Shown in pieces: positions 48,903 through 60,691 of a DNA stretch of 64,000 bases. Every line of letters starts with the position of its first letter. The first letter of the stretch is position 1. The translations under genes and the position numbers were made by a program. The DNA is from Capsicum annuum (lineage: Eukaryota; Streptophyta; Magnoliopsida; Solanales; Solanaceae): contig NC_061118.1 in NCBI RefSeq assembly GCF_002878395.1, forward strand, positions 84,470,673 through 84,534,672, in the 5' to 3' direction. Below the pieces are notes generated by a model, which was not told where the DNA came from, searched no databases, and worked only from the letters and a program-made list of their open reading frames with translations.

Positions 48903-48915
48903 GGCTCTGATACCA
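48903..48915 (-). other. Primer-binding site of element D
   Basis: Minus-strand tggtatcagagcc, four bases from the 5' LTR edge, pairs with initiator methionine tRNA. Confidence 0.88.
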
Positions 48916-48919
48916 AGTT

Positions 48920-51235
48920 TGTAACACCCCAAAAAAGGGGTCCCGAAGTATCACACGGTGCTTAAGGCTACAAGTAGCCCCAAGCTAACCCTTTGAGCCA
49001 TTTTCATACCATTCAACACTCATCGACAGGATTACTATAATCAAACATCAAGATATTCTCTATAATATCATAATTGAAGATGAAAGAGATGCAAAAAGTA
49101 ACAAAATATGACCTCTCCACCAGACTGATCAATCTAACCATCTAGTCTGACAAGCCTCTACTAAACTGTATAACACTGAGCCATTGGGACAAACCCCAAC
49201 TGACCCTAACATCAGGGAATAAAATGATAACTCAAAATAAAAGAGTGAAATCTGAAATAACCAGTCCTCGAACCATGAGGACTCACCACTGCAAAAAATG
49301 TAGACCAATATGCTCGGAGAATCACGTCAAGCCTAGAAATGAGCACCTAGACCTACATTATAAGGAAAATGTAGCCCACATACGAATACATGGGTCAGTA
49401 CTATGGAATATGGACCGAGTATATGAGGGTGTATGCAAGTTTTCATATAAGTCCTATATCACAAATATTCATAGGAAAATATGCATGCTGTAATAAGAGA
49501 CTCACATAGCTCGAAGTAAAATCATCATAATCACCATAGAGTAAAACACATTGGTGAAAATATGTGAGTCATCATAGTAAATTCCAATCACTTTCATAAT
49601 CATTTTCAAGTCATCAAAATGATTAGTTTTCATAACAATTCTCTTTAAGATATAGAAATATTCATCAAATTCTTAAAAAACGCTAACTTTCTTAACTCAC
49701 ACTTTCAAACTATTATATTTTTCATCTCAATCAGAAGAATACACACACACACTGGGAATCTCTTACAACCGACATAAACCATGTGAGCTACATGGAGTCC
49801 AACATCCAACCCATGTTGGGGAGAGCTGTCCTATCCTTACCATCGGAGTAGGACCTTAATCTTTTGTTCACTAGTGATCACTATATCAATCAGCTTAGGC
49901 TCACATCCTTAGGGAGCACGTAGTTCTAGGGAAGTACCAATCATAGCTATACCTCCTACTCGGTGCTAAAGACTACTCCAATACTTAGCTCAGATCATTT
50001 CAAAAGACAATCCACAACAATGCAATTCAACAATTCATATCGGGAGCCACCATGCTACCCCTTTTCATAATAAATCAACATGTGGATTTCTTTTTTCATT
50101 CAAGTTCAAAAATAACTCTTTCAAGACCAAAAGGTCAAATCATTCAAATATCAAGGTGTGTATAACACATTACTTCACCAAAGATCATAATCTCAAAGAG
50201 GGTTTAAATCCCATATATCAACACTTGAGCAAAACATTTCAACATTCGTACTTTGTATAGCAAGCAAGTATAACTCATATGAAAATCTAGAAATTCAACT
50301 TGAAACATGATATTAACATCAAAACTCAAGGAATTTATTTTTAAGACATCACAAAAATATCATAGTTTCTTGAACAAAAATATAGGATAATAGTTTCCAT
50401 CTCAAATTCATAATTAAACAAGTAAAATCATGTATCTTCGTAAAATAATACAAATTTTTAGGCACAATAAAAAAAGGATGTTCTTGTTGAAAACCCCATA
50501 TACCTTTATGGTAACGGATTCGTTGAAAGATTGGACCCTCAATGTTGATTGTGCCACCCTAGTTGTTTTTCTCTTTTAGTGCTCTTGGATGATGAACTTA
50601 GATTGATAATAGGGTTATAATGTGTTTAGATTCTATTAAATTTGTAAGGTCAAGTTTAGGGGTGTGTAAGGATTGCCAAAAGACTTAATTACCCTCAAAA
50701 TAACTCAAAACAGTGTTTTTACTACCTGAAATTTAAGTATATGCCGCATTGCTTATCGCACACATTTAGGTATGCGCCGCATTGCTTACCGCACATATTT
50801 AGGTATGCACCGCATTGCTTATCGCACACCTATTCCAGTGGCCATGTGCGATTGGTTAGGTGACGTACTCTACTTCACAAAGCCACAACTCCTTGCTTGG
50901 GTGTCAGATTTTGATGAAATTGGTATCTTGGAAAGCTAATTTGATTCTCTAAAAGTTAATGGGTAGAAATATACAGAAATACCAGATATTTATCAAGTTA
51001 TGCTCATTCAAAGATGACCCTTGCGAATTCAAACACTAAAACTTGATGGATTTCGAAACTCTTAGCTTGTACTACCTTAAGTGACTCATATAACCACACT
51101 TAACACATCATGAGCTCTCTTATAAATAGGGTACTCTTGGTAATTCATGTGCCCAAATATGGCTTACAGAATTGAGGGTTTTACATGTACAAACAACGGT
51201 TTGCTTTCTAGCTTAGGAAAGTGCGGGGCATTATA
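48920..51235 (-). repeat. 5' LTR of element D
   Basis: The longer, presumably ancestral LTR (2316 bp). It contains the segment at 49978-50719 that is missing in the 3' LTR and three 33-bp minisatellite units at 50738-50836. Confidence 0.92.
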
Positions 51236-51240
51236 GTGCC

Positions 51241-51905
51241 ATCACCTAATTCTGATGGTGTTATTAGGATTAGTGGCCAAGTGATGTACTGAGAGTAGGT
51301 TGATGAGTTAGATTGATCTTAGAGAAGGCTCATTATTATAGATATTCCATTCACCCATAGGAAGCTAAAATGTACTATGCTTTAAAGCAACATTATTTGT
51401 AGGATAGGATGAAGAAGGATATTATAGAGTTTGTGTCAAAGTGTTTGAATTTCCAATGGGTGAAGTATGAGCATCACTGAATGGGTAGTACAACTCAAAG
51501 AATGCATATTGCTGAGTAGAAGTGGGAGTGTATCACCATAGACTTTATAGTTGGCCTACCCCCAATATTGGGGAAGTTTGAATCTATTTGGGTAGTTGTG
51601 GATTGATTGACCAAATCACCGTATTTCATACCTATAACAGTAAAATATAATGCATATAAGTTGGCCAACATCAATATTAGAGAGATTTTTTGTTTGCATC
51701 GTGTCCTTATATCTATTGTATCTGATAGAGGTACTCAGTTTACCTCAGGATTTTAGAGCATAATTAAGTATAAGTTGGGTACTCTACTTAATTTGAGCAT
51801 GGTTTATCCTCAAATGAATGGTTAGTATAGAGGACTATTCAAGTACTAAATGACATACTTCTATCATGTGTAATGGACTTTGGAGGTCATTGGGACTATT
51901 ACCAA
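51241..51905 (+). pseudogene. Integrase of element A
   Basis: After element D the outer element continues with a badly decayed integrase in shifting frames. Traces include FVSKCLNCQ near 51430, IDFIVGLPPILGKFESIWVVVD near 51540, SIVSDRGTQFTSGF near 51712 and VLNDILLSCVMDF near 51850. The integrase runs directly into element E at 51906, and the 3' part and 3' LTR of element A are not found in this window. Confidence 0.8.
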
Positions 51906-53596
51906 TGTTATGACCCAAGACAAACCCCTAGTCGTAACCCGGTGCTCAAGGTCATGAGTGACCCTAAGATAACCCATGATCTAGCATAAGTTGTACATAC
52001 TGAGAGAAGATAACAAAATATTGTGCAGAAGTCATTTAAAAGTAATTTATAATCAAACCAATATCAAAGGTAATTAGAACACACCACTGAAAATCATATC
52101 TAATCGTCTGATGATCTGAAAGCCTCTAAACATGATGAGTTATTGGGACAAGTCCCCAACTAACTCTGACTAATAGAAATGGCATGAAGTAAAAATACTG
52201 GAATGAATAACTAATAAAATAACTAGTCCTCGACTGATACCAATGTTGCAACTGAGTGGCACAGAAATAAAATAAGTGCGAGCTAGGAACTGAGCGTCCA
52301 AACCTATGTTATAAGACAACATAGTGAAAAAGAATGTATGCGATCAGTACTTTAAATGTACTGGTATGTGACATGGGAAACTAACTGAGATACATATATA
52401 TACTAAACATGTATGCATGAACATAAAAATTAAATATTAGACAAAGTATAAACATATGTTGTGTGTTTGAATAACTGAATGACTGAATACTGAACACTTG
52501 GTCATGCAAACCTAAATTGAACATAATTTGAATACTAAACTATAACTGTGGGTGCTAACGTTGACTGATATACCCTAATCTAATCTAATTGGTGTCTAAC
52601 CTATAACCCTAATTGGAAGGGTATTAGTACCTTGCCAAGGGTACTAACACTGGTTGACGTGGATCTATTAACTGATGACCCAAAGGACTAGGGTGTTAGT
52701 CCTCTACTAGCGAGTAACCCCTATTAAGGTATCAATCCTTAACTGGTGGGTGACCCCTCATAACCTATACTAGTAACGTAGTTCTGGAACTTAGGGATTC
52801 TACTAAAGGTCTTAGTCATTAACTGGCGGGTGAACCTTCATCCCTGCATTCACTCAGTGCTAATACTCCCAACTAAACTGAAACTAAAACTGATGTTGAT
52901 AACATGCTTAACATGACTGATACTGACAAATGCTCAACATAATAGTATTCTAGATTTAATGATACAATAATTCTCTGAATGACTTATAACCTAAAATCTG
53001 TAACATGCATGAATATCTAGGTATTGAATGTTCAATCTCACCAACACTGACTAATGCAAATTGATCCTAGTAATTATGGAACTAACCATTGTACAAAAAA
53101 TCATGAATAATACTCAATATTTCAATAATTGATCATGATGTAGACATTTGCATTATCAAACTTATGAAAACACTATTCTCAGGAGGGAACATATTTTCAT
53201 GGTTCATAATCAAAACAATTGAGAGAAAATTCATAAAATTCATGGTTGACTTAGAATCCTATAAAAGAGAAAAGAGTTTTACACTTGTAAATTTAGGGAG
53301 TTCTTGGGACTCAATGGGTGGAAGGGACTTACTGATGAAATCCCATATGCCTGAGAATAGATGCCTTGGTGAAATCCTTGAATTTGATCTTGTTCTTGAG
53401 AAACCCTGGTTTGCTCTTGAGGAAAAATGGAATCTCTTTATTTTGCTAAGAGATGTGATTTCTGAAGTTATGAGGTTTCAAGGTAGTTTTAATCCACCAA
53501 TTATTGATGTTGAGGTACCCAAATGATGTGGGTTTGGGGTTAAAGAGCCCCTTTTAAAACGTGCAGGAATTTTGGATTCCCAAACGTTACGAGTAA
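51906..53596 (-). mobile_element. LTR fragment E (family of the solo LTR at 20954)
   Basis: It begins tgttatgacccaag, the reverse complement of the LTR end seen at 22909, so it lies on the minus strand. Shared landmarks include the 19-nt hairpin at 52345-52363 and the stretch with alternating comments on gggtgaccc-like repeats near 52680-52830. The distal ~450 bp expected from the solo LTR is missing, so the copy is truncated near 53596. The 120-codon open frame at 53164-53526 lies inside it and has no recognisable domain. No target duplication partner for accaa (51901-51905) was found. Confidence 0.72.
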
Positions 53597-54857
53597 TTCA
53601 ACAAACTTTAGTTTTTGACAAGAATGTATTAAGTGTTTAAAGTATCAAGATGATTGTAAAGATTCATGTACAAATATAATTAATAAATAAATAACAAAAT
53701 GCGACAATAGCAACGTAAGCAGGGTTGTAAACACTAATAGTGCAAATTCCAGGGTTGAGACACTTTTAACAATCTTACAAATCTTTATTCTTATCGTAGT
53801 TTAGTTGATTATAAGGTTATTAAATCGCACGTTTTATACTATGATCATGGTCTCTCAACCTCTAATCTTCTGCCTAACTGAATATTGAAACTACATCGTT
53901 GAGCGGGGATGCAATAATCCAATTAGATACATTAAGCTATGATTCTGCAAGTGAACAAAACAAGACTTCTAAGTATATCCCTATCTTAGACGCTAATTCA
54001 AATCCCTTATTTTAAAAAAAATAAGAACCTTTCTCCTTAATATCTTTATTCTATCCTATGATTCTCCTCTCGGGTTCACATAGGAATATAGGTTTATTTT
54101 AATGGTGATCAATCATCAAAATAGTAAGCACCAGAGATAAAGAATAACCCATAGGACAATTCAACAATAAACTATGATAAAGAATATTAAAGTACAATCA
54201 TGTTTTTGGCCTCAACCCCAGAACAAGTGTGTTTCGCCACCCATGTTTGAATTCAACATTAAAAATGAATAATTAATCATACCCAAAAGTAATCTTGGAA
54301 TAATGAAGTTCAAAAAATCCTAAGAGAAATATTGAAAGTGTTTCTTCCTCTGTTGTACGTTTCTAAAGTAGTCTCAATTGTGTTTAAGTGTTCCTTTTAT
54401 AATAGGATGATTTTTTCCTAGTGAGGAGCCACCTCCTCATCACGAAGGATAGTCCAGGGGAGTAGGGATTGCATTTTGTGGGTCATTCCATGGGAGTAGG
54501 GGTTGCGCCGTGAGCTTATCGCGAGTCCCCACTGGAATTCACCCCTATTCCAAAAATTTACTACTCCTCAGATCATTGCTTCTTTAATTGCTTCCGACTT
54601 CAAATGCAAGATTTTCAAGCTCAATCCACTTCTTCTCCAGCTCATACAATCAAGACCAAAGCATCAATCATCACTCGCTTCCTGTCATGCATTCAATTTC
54701 GTCCAATTCCATGAAGTATCCACCCTGTATCACTAATCATGTAGCTAAATCATGCAATTACATATCAAACACAATAATAATAACATAGTTTAGCTCATAG
54801 AATAAGTCCTATTATTGGTTAATATTGGTGCTTAGACGTATAAATACACCCAAGATC
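53597..54857 (-). mobile_element. Athila-like LTR fragment F
   Basis: It ends cacccaagatca, very like the LTR end of element B at 41132, and shares blocks such as acatcgttgagcgg near 53893 (compare 40028) and ttggcctcaacc near 54208 (compare 40341). The first ~140 bp of the LTR are missing or unrecognisable. It is clearly more diverged from both element B LTRs than they are from each other, so it is a separate insertion. Confidence 0.72.
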
Positions 54858-55503
54858 AGCAGTCAACTCTAACTTATAAGCTACCTTCCCTAAATGGTTC
54901 AAAATTCTATATGGACCAACATAGCAAGGGCTGAGCTTCCCTTTCTTACCCAATCTCTTCACCTATTTCATGGGAGAAATTTCAAATACACCAAGTCACC
55001 AATATCAAACTCAAACTCCCCCCCCCCCCTCACATTTACATAGGATTTCTATCGACTTTATCTATCTTTAGCCTTTCTTGAATTAATTAAACTTTCTCCA
55101 TCGCCTCATACACTGAGTCTGGACCTATCATAGCAGCTTCGCTAACCTCAAACCAACCAATAGAAGACTTACACCTCCTGCCATAAAGAGCCTCAAACAG
55201 AGCCATTTAAATAATAGAGTGATAACTGTGATTATAGGCACTCAACATGTCCTCTAAGGTATGAATGGTCCTCTCTGCCTGACCATCTGTCTGGGGGTGA
55301 AAAGTCATATTGAGAAAAAAATTGGTAAGAAGACCTTTCTGAAAAGTCTTCCAAAAATGAGAGGTAAACTACGTACCTCTATCTGAAATGATGGTCAACG
55401 GGACTCCATATAACTTTACCAACTCCCTAAGATAGAATTTAGCATAATCCGGGGTAGAATATGAAGTATGGACTGGCAAGAAATGGGTTGACTTAGTCAT
55501 TCT
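54858..55503 (-). pseudogene. Gypsy integrase fragment G
   Basis: Minus-strand integrase core and C-terminal block: MTKSTHFLPVHTSYS near 55500, LTIISDRGT near 55390, HPQTDGQAERTIHTLEDML near 55300, then a gap of about 20 codons, ALYGRRCKSSIGWFEV near 55170, and a GPY/F-like KKGKLSPCYVGPYRIL near 54935. Stops interrupt it, and a run of 11 C at 55020-55030 marks further slippage. No LTR belongs to it here. Confidence 0.85.
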
Positions 55504-56393
55504 ACTTCATATGCCCCAAAATATTATTGGGTATTACATACTATTATAATACTTAATTAATGATTGTAAGGTTTCTGTTTTGGCAGAATAATATTCTCTA
55601 CCTTTTAAATTTGTCAGTATATTTTTCTTAGATACTCAAGCTATTGCAGTATTGCTTGTTTTAGTTGAGCACTGAAACACGTGATAAATTCTTTTATTAG
55701 ATACTTTTGCCTTAAATATAGAAAAAAAATTATGCTCATGTTTTCAAATGATCATTACGCAACCTTGTAAAACCATATGCATTAGTCTCAATGAGCTATA
55801 AAAGTTTGTGCTTGTGTTTAATAGGTTGATTTACATAATTAAAAGATGCGACATATTTTATGTGATTAACTTATCATTATAATAAACACTTGAAAATATA
55901 TGAAAATGTTTAAAATTTTGAATCCAAAATATATAATAGGAACACTCTTTTTTTGTGGTCAAAATAGGAACACTCTTGGTTGTATTGATGTGGACAACGA
56001 ATATCTAAAATGTATTTTTATGAAAAATCTCCCCCTGCCCAACAAAAAAAATATTAAAACGCACATCAATTTTTACTTGTTTACTTAAACAAAAAAGAAA
56101 ATTAATTTTTTTATACCTATTTTATTCTTATTATTTTAAGTATAACTAATTTTTTTTAATATTTAAATAATTTGATGATTAAAGTAAAAAATAAAAATTT
56201 TCTTTTATTTATAGGTGGATGAGACTTGAGAGGTGTGCCAACAAAGTACAATTAAAGCACGGACGAGGGAGTAATATAAATATATACTCTATAGCCAATG
56301 GAATATTTCATATTAGTGGTACTTCATTTTGAGGACAGAACAAATGAGTGCATCAGCGGCGCAAGAATTTCCAAGCTAGGGTTCTTCCTTCAC
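55504..56393 (+). other. Intergenic sequence upstream of SHMT
   Basis: AT-rich sequence with no coding signal or recognised element. A 15-bp direct repeat ataggaacactcttt / ataggaacactcttg lies at about 55937 and 55968. A CCAAT motif at 56295-56299 lies about 95 bp before the TATA motif and may belong to the gene promoter. Confidence 0.6.
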
Positions 56394-56400
56394 TATATAA
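56394..56400 (+). promoter_or_regulatory. TATA motif of the SHMT gene
   Basis: tatataa lies 181 bases before the start codon. Transcription would be expected to start near 56425-56432, giving a leader of about 150 bases. A ctagggtt sequence at 56377 resembles half a telo-box, an element common in plant housekeeping promoters. Position and sequence only; no transcript seen. Confidence 0.65.
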
Positions 56401-56580
56401 ACTCTACCAACAAACACAAAGCTGAAAACAAAACAGAATTTCAGTAAGGTTAAACAATTTATACTTCATCTTATTTTCGCAAAAAATCTTCATTTTAATC
56501 TATCTTTTTTTTTCCGGTTTGCATAATAATAATAAACTGAATTTGCGAGTATTTTGAAGTGAAGGTGTTGCTGGTAATTA

Positions 56581-59500
56581 ATGAAAGCTTGTTGCGGAGC
56601 TGCAATGATGAGTTCTCTTCAGCAACCTTTTTGGGTTCAGGGTTCCGCCTTTCCCTCAAAGGGAGCTGCTGCCGGTTTTAATGTAAATTCAAGTAGGGTA
56701 AACTTTTCCTCTGTTAAGCCCTGCAGAGCATCTCCAACTCAAGGAACTTTGCTTACTGGAAAGCCCAATTCTTCCGTTTCTGTAGGTAAACATGTTTTTT
56801 TAAAACTATTTTGGTTTATATTTATGCATAAAAGTCTGTTCTTTTTCTATTGGGGGAGGAGAGCTTGATTTTCGGTTTGTATGATTCTCCTTTAGTACAA
56901 ATGGTGTTTGATGGACCCCTTTTTGTTTTTATTTATGACCGTCCTGTTGGGGCCAGTTTTAGCGCAGGTATCAGGTAATGCTAGGGCAAGGCTAGGACAG
57001 AAGGGAAGAAATCACTTAGTGCTTTTTTTTTGTGGCTACTGGAGTTTGAACATGAGACCTCGTGGTTGTCAACCACTTCATTGACCACTAGACCACACCC
57101 CTGGGCCTCTGGTGTTTGATGGACCCTTGATTATGTTTTTGCAGGAGTTACTTGGTTAATAGGGTTTAAGAATGTGCTTAACCTAATTAGTTAATTTTAT
57201 TGCTTATATCTCAGGCCAATGGTGCGTTTGGTCTCGTGAAAATATTGCTAATTTATCTTCTTGGTCTTATTGTACTTCTATGTGTTTGGTCAAATGTAAT
57301 TTTTTGTTTTCCTGATATGAAATGTTTTAAAATGATAAAGTATGAATGGATACTCTTGAAACATTATTTTGATATTCAATTCGGCACACCAATTGCCTTA
57401 TGGGATGAAGTTGTCGTGTAAAGCTGGAATGTGTATTTGGAGGATCTCAGTTTTCTAGAATGTGGGGCTTGGAAGTGTCTTTTTTCTTGCTTACCAACAA
57501 GAGACAACTGATATGAAGATTCATCGATCTTGTTGTATCTCAGCTACTTGGAACCAATGCAGAGATTATAATTGATGTTAGAAGTGATTTTCATTGAGCA
57601 TTTTAATTTATTTTTCATTTCCCTGTGGGTAGTGTAAAAGCTAATAGGGATGAAATCCAATTCTGGTGTCGAGGAATGTAAAAACTAACAGGGACTAAAT
57701 CCATTTCTAGTGGCTACATATCCCTCACGAATGTGAATGATGATATTTATTTTTTTAGACTTTCTTCATTTACTCATTGGTGTCCACTGCATTCTCCAGG
57801 TGCTGGGAGCAGCTTTGAAGACTATGGGTTGCGTGAAGCTGATTCTGATGTTCGTGCTATTATTGACAAAGAGAAGCAACGCCAATTTAGGAGTTTAGAA
57901 CTTATTGCCTCTGAGAATTTCACATCTCGAGCAGTTATGGAAGCAGTTGGTTCTTGTCTTACAAACAAATATTCTGAAGGGCTTCCAGGCAAAAGGTGAA
58001 GATATCAATCGTGCATTTTTTCTTCTTGCAGAACACTTTTCTTCTTTTATGTAGCTTGACAATTTTCTAATTCTTGATTGTATTAGATATTATGGTGGGA
58101 ATGAATACATCGATGAGTTGGAAACTCTCTGTCAAGAAAGAGCATTGTCCGCCTTTAGTTTAGATGGAAAACAATGGGGCGTGAACGTCCAACCATTATC
58201 TGGTTCTCCAGCAAATTTTGCAGTTTACACAGCGATTCTTAATCCTCATGACCGGATTATGGTCAGTTGTAACCAGTAAGCGGTTTTCTTTGGTCTTTTG
58301 TAGTTGCATGAACTGACATTTATATTGTGTGAATGTACCGTAGGGATTGGACTTACCTCATGGAGGCCACTTGTCCCATGGGTTTATGACTCCTAAAAGA
58401 CGAGTTTCAGGCACCTCTATTTACTTTGAATCCATGCCTTATCGACTTGATGAATCTACAGGTACCAACAGTGTGCTACTTTAACCTGTTGCATTTGGAC
58501 TGTTAACTATAATTATCAGCTGATTGGAAGTCTGGTTTGACTCTAAACAGGTATTCTTGATTATGAAATGCTCGAGAAAACCGCGAACCTTTTTCGGCCA
58601 AAACTTATTATTGCTGGTGCTAGTGCATATCCGCGTGATTTTGATTATCCTCGTCTGAGAAAGGTACTTGCTATATTTTTCACATCTCCTTGCCGTTCTC
58701 TTTGTGTTTGGATCTAACATTATGCTTCTGGAATATCCTGGTAGATAGCAGATGCTGTTGGAGCTTTCCTAATGATGGATATGGCTCATATCAGTGGGCT
58801 TGTTGCTGCCTCTGTACTTGCTAATCCATTTGAATACTGCGACATTGTCACTACTACTAGTCACAAGGTACTGTAATTTCTTACTGAGCTAATTGTTATG
58901 TTCTCAACATATCCCCCTTTTTTTCCTTGGTCCTTAAAAGAAAGCTAAATAGTTATACCAGTTATATTTTCATTGTGCTTATCTCTCTCTCTCCTCGTTG
59001 GGCTTCTGCTGTTAGATCTCCCAATATGTATAAAGTTTCATTTCTGGGCAATTCTTCGAAGTAAGCTATACGAGATAGCTGGTTTTAAGGATATATAATG
59101 AGGACTGGAAGAGTTACGTGTACTATTTGAGCATTACAGCTTCGAAGCCATGTGGGAGATGTTCTTATTGTTGGCGGAACAGCAATGTTTCTTCTTGCAA
59201 ATAAATCATCAAAATCCAAATTATACAGTGAACTATACTGGTTTGCATAAGTAGGAAACAAAAGATGCCAAATCATGTTGTATTTGTGGAGATATGTGGT
59301 GCATCATGTAGTCTAAATTAACTTATAGATTTAAAGCTGTTATTCTGAACAGAAGATGGGGGAATTATCGGAAGGCTACTAACTCCCATCTTTAAACTCC
59401 AATATTTTTGTAGTTATGGAGTAATATATGTTATATCGATTTACTATTATCTTAGTCTCATCTGTTCAGTCTCTTAGAGGTCCTAGAGGTGGAATGATCT

Positions 59501-60691
59501 TTTTCAAAAAAGATCCAGTTCTGGGAGTGGATCTGGAATCTTCCATAAACAACGCTGTTTTTCCTGGTTTGCAGGTCAGTTCATTTTCCTTTTTGTTTAT
59601 CCTTCTCTTTTTCCTTCACAAAATATGTTCCTTGATTGCTAATACCTTGCCAAAGATAAGAACTTCTTCTCTTTTTGGACTCTATATTATATAATCTGGG
59701 TTCCTTGAATTGAGTAAGCAATATGATTGTTTTCCTCTGAAGGGTGGTCCCCATAATCACACAATTGGAGGACTAGCCGTTTGCTTGAAGCATGCCAAGT
59801 CACCTGAATTCAAGGCTTATCAGAACCAGGTAAGAATCTTGGCTTGTTTACCCCAACATGGGCTCCATGTATATTGGAAATATAACTTCATTTAATATTT
59901 ATCTTGTAGGTGGTCTCCAACTGTAGAGCTCTTGCTAGCCGATTAACGGAATTAGGCTACACACTGGTCTCAGGAGGGAGTGACAATCATTTGGTTCTTG
60001 TGGATTTGAGGCCCATGGTGAGTTTTCTCAACTATACCTTTCTTTTGTGCAACTGGCTCCCTGGGATGGTCTAATATTTTGTAGGTAATAAAAAACAAAT
60101 TGTATTAGCAACAACAACAATCTATACATTAGTGCGTTTAAACTTTCAGAAAAAAAAAGAAACAAAAGATGACTAGAATTTAATCTGTGTAATGCTGGCT
60201 GTAAGCACCAGGATCCAGTCAATCTTTTCTGATAAACCAACATAGTTTAACAGTGTTCATTTGTCACTTAGGGAATTGATGGTGCTAGAGTGGAGAAAAT
60301 ACTCGACATGGCATCAATCACTCTCAATAAGAATTCAGTGCCTGGTGAGTGAAGTTTATGCGGTTGTCATTTTTTGGAAATTCTTTTCTATTTACACTGT
60401 CAAAATCAAATTATAGGTGATAAAAGTGCACTAGTACCGGGTGGCATCCGCATAGGCTCGCCCGCCATGACCACTCGAGCTTTTACAGAGAAGGAATTTG
60501 TAGCAGTTGCTGATTTTATTCACGAGGGCGTGCAAATCACTCTCGAAGCCAAGAAGTCTGTTGCTAGTTCCAAACTCCAAGATTTCATGAATGTTGTTAC
60601 TGCCCCGGATTTTAATTTGATGGATAAGGTGTTGGACTTACAAAAAAGAGTCGAAGCTTTGACGACTCAGTATCCGTTGCCTGGTTTATGA
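56581..60691 (+). CDS. SHM3: Plastidial serine hydroxymethyltransferase, 11 exons
   Basis: The enzyme interconverts serine plus tetrahydrofolate and glycine plus 5,10-methylene-tetrahydrofolate, using pyridoxal phosphate. Exons: 56581-56785, 57800-57995, 58087-58261, 58344-58461, 58551-58663, 58745-58867, 59470-59574, 59743-59829, 59910-60017, 60272-60344, 60417-60691. All introns are GT-AG and phases match, giving 525 residues with no break. A TAA lies in frame just before the ATG, which fixes the start. Residues 1 to about 68 are Ser- and Ala-rich, start [16 protein letters not shown] and fit a plastid transit peptide like Arabidopsis SHM3. Catalytic landmarks are [18 protein letters not shown] (exons 2-3), [10 protein letters not shown] (exon 4), [11 protein letters not shown] (exon 6), TTTSHK with the cofactor lysine at residue 310, [18 protein letters not shown], and [13 protein letters not shown] near the C-terminus. 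The fourth Thr of the usual TTTTHK motif is Ser. Mitochondrial or cytosolic isoforms are less likely given the leader. Confidence 0.96.
56786..57799 (+). other. Intron 1 of the SHMT gene
   Basis: The longest intron, 1014 bases. It contains a SINE at 56919-57109 and, near 57635-57715, two imperfect copies of a ~50-bp stretch (aaagctaataggga and aaaactaacaggga) that suggest a local duplication. The rest has no recognised content. Confidence 0.85.
56919..57109 (-). mobile_element. tRNA-derived SINE in SHMT intron 1 (TS/SolS-like)
   Basis: A perfect 17-bp target duplication, tggtgtttgatggaccc, flanks it (56902-56918 and 57110-57126). On the minus strand it begins with a tRNA-like head carrying an A-box-like tggtctagtggtca (near 57080-57094) and a B-box-like ggtctcatgttcaaac (near 57043-57060), followed by a body and a T-rich 3' end on the plus strand at 56920-56940. 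The layout matches solanaceous TS-type SINEs, transcribed by RNA polymerase III and moved by LINE enzymes. About 190 bp, opposite to the gene. Confidence 0.88.
58868..59469 (+). other. Intron 6 of the SHMT gene
   Basis: 602 bases between the exon ending in the cofactor lysine codon and the exon starting SLRGPRGG. No repeat or RNA gene recognised; the antisense frame 59085-59276 has no domain. Confidence 0.85.

Larger units (their letters stand above)
42258..51235 (-). mobile_element. Ty3/gypsy element D (chromovirus-like), structurally complete, minus strand
   Basis: An 8978-bp element flanked by a perfect 5-bp duplication gtgcc (42253-42257 and 51236-51240). Minus-strand order is 5' LTR (51235-48920), primer site, gag, protease, RT, RNase H, integrase, chromodomain-like tail, polypurine tract and 3' LTR (43846-42258). 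Both LTRs begin TATAATGCCCC on this strand instead of the usual TG. The two LTRs differ in length by 727 bp because of one internal gap and a variable minisatellite. Confidence 0.95.

Noticed and set aside
53164..53526. 120-codon plus-strand frame as a gene
   Set aside because: It lies within LTR fragment E on the opposite strand of that element and shows no domain.
57030..57109. tRNA-like sequence as a real tRNA gene
   Set aside because: It has box-like motifs but no full cloverleaf and is the head of a SINE with target duplication.
59428..59694. Single long frame in SHMT as an independent gene
   Set aside because: It is exon 7 read through into its flanking introns; splice sites and homology show the true exon is 59470-59574.
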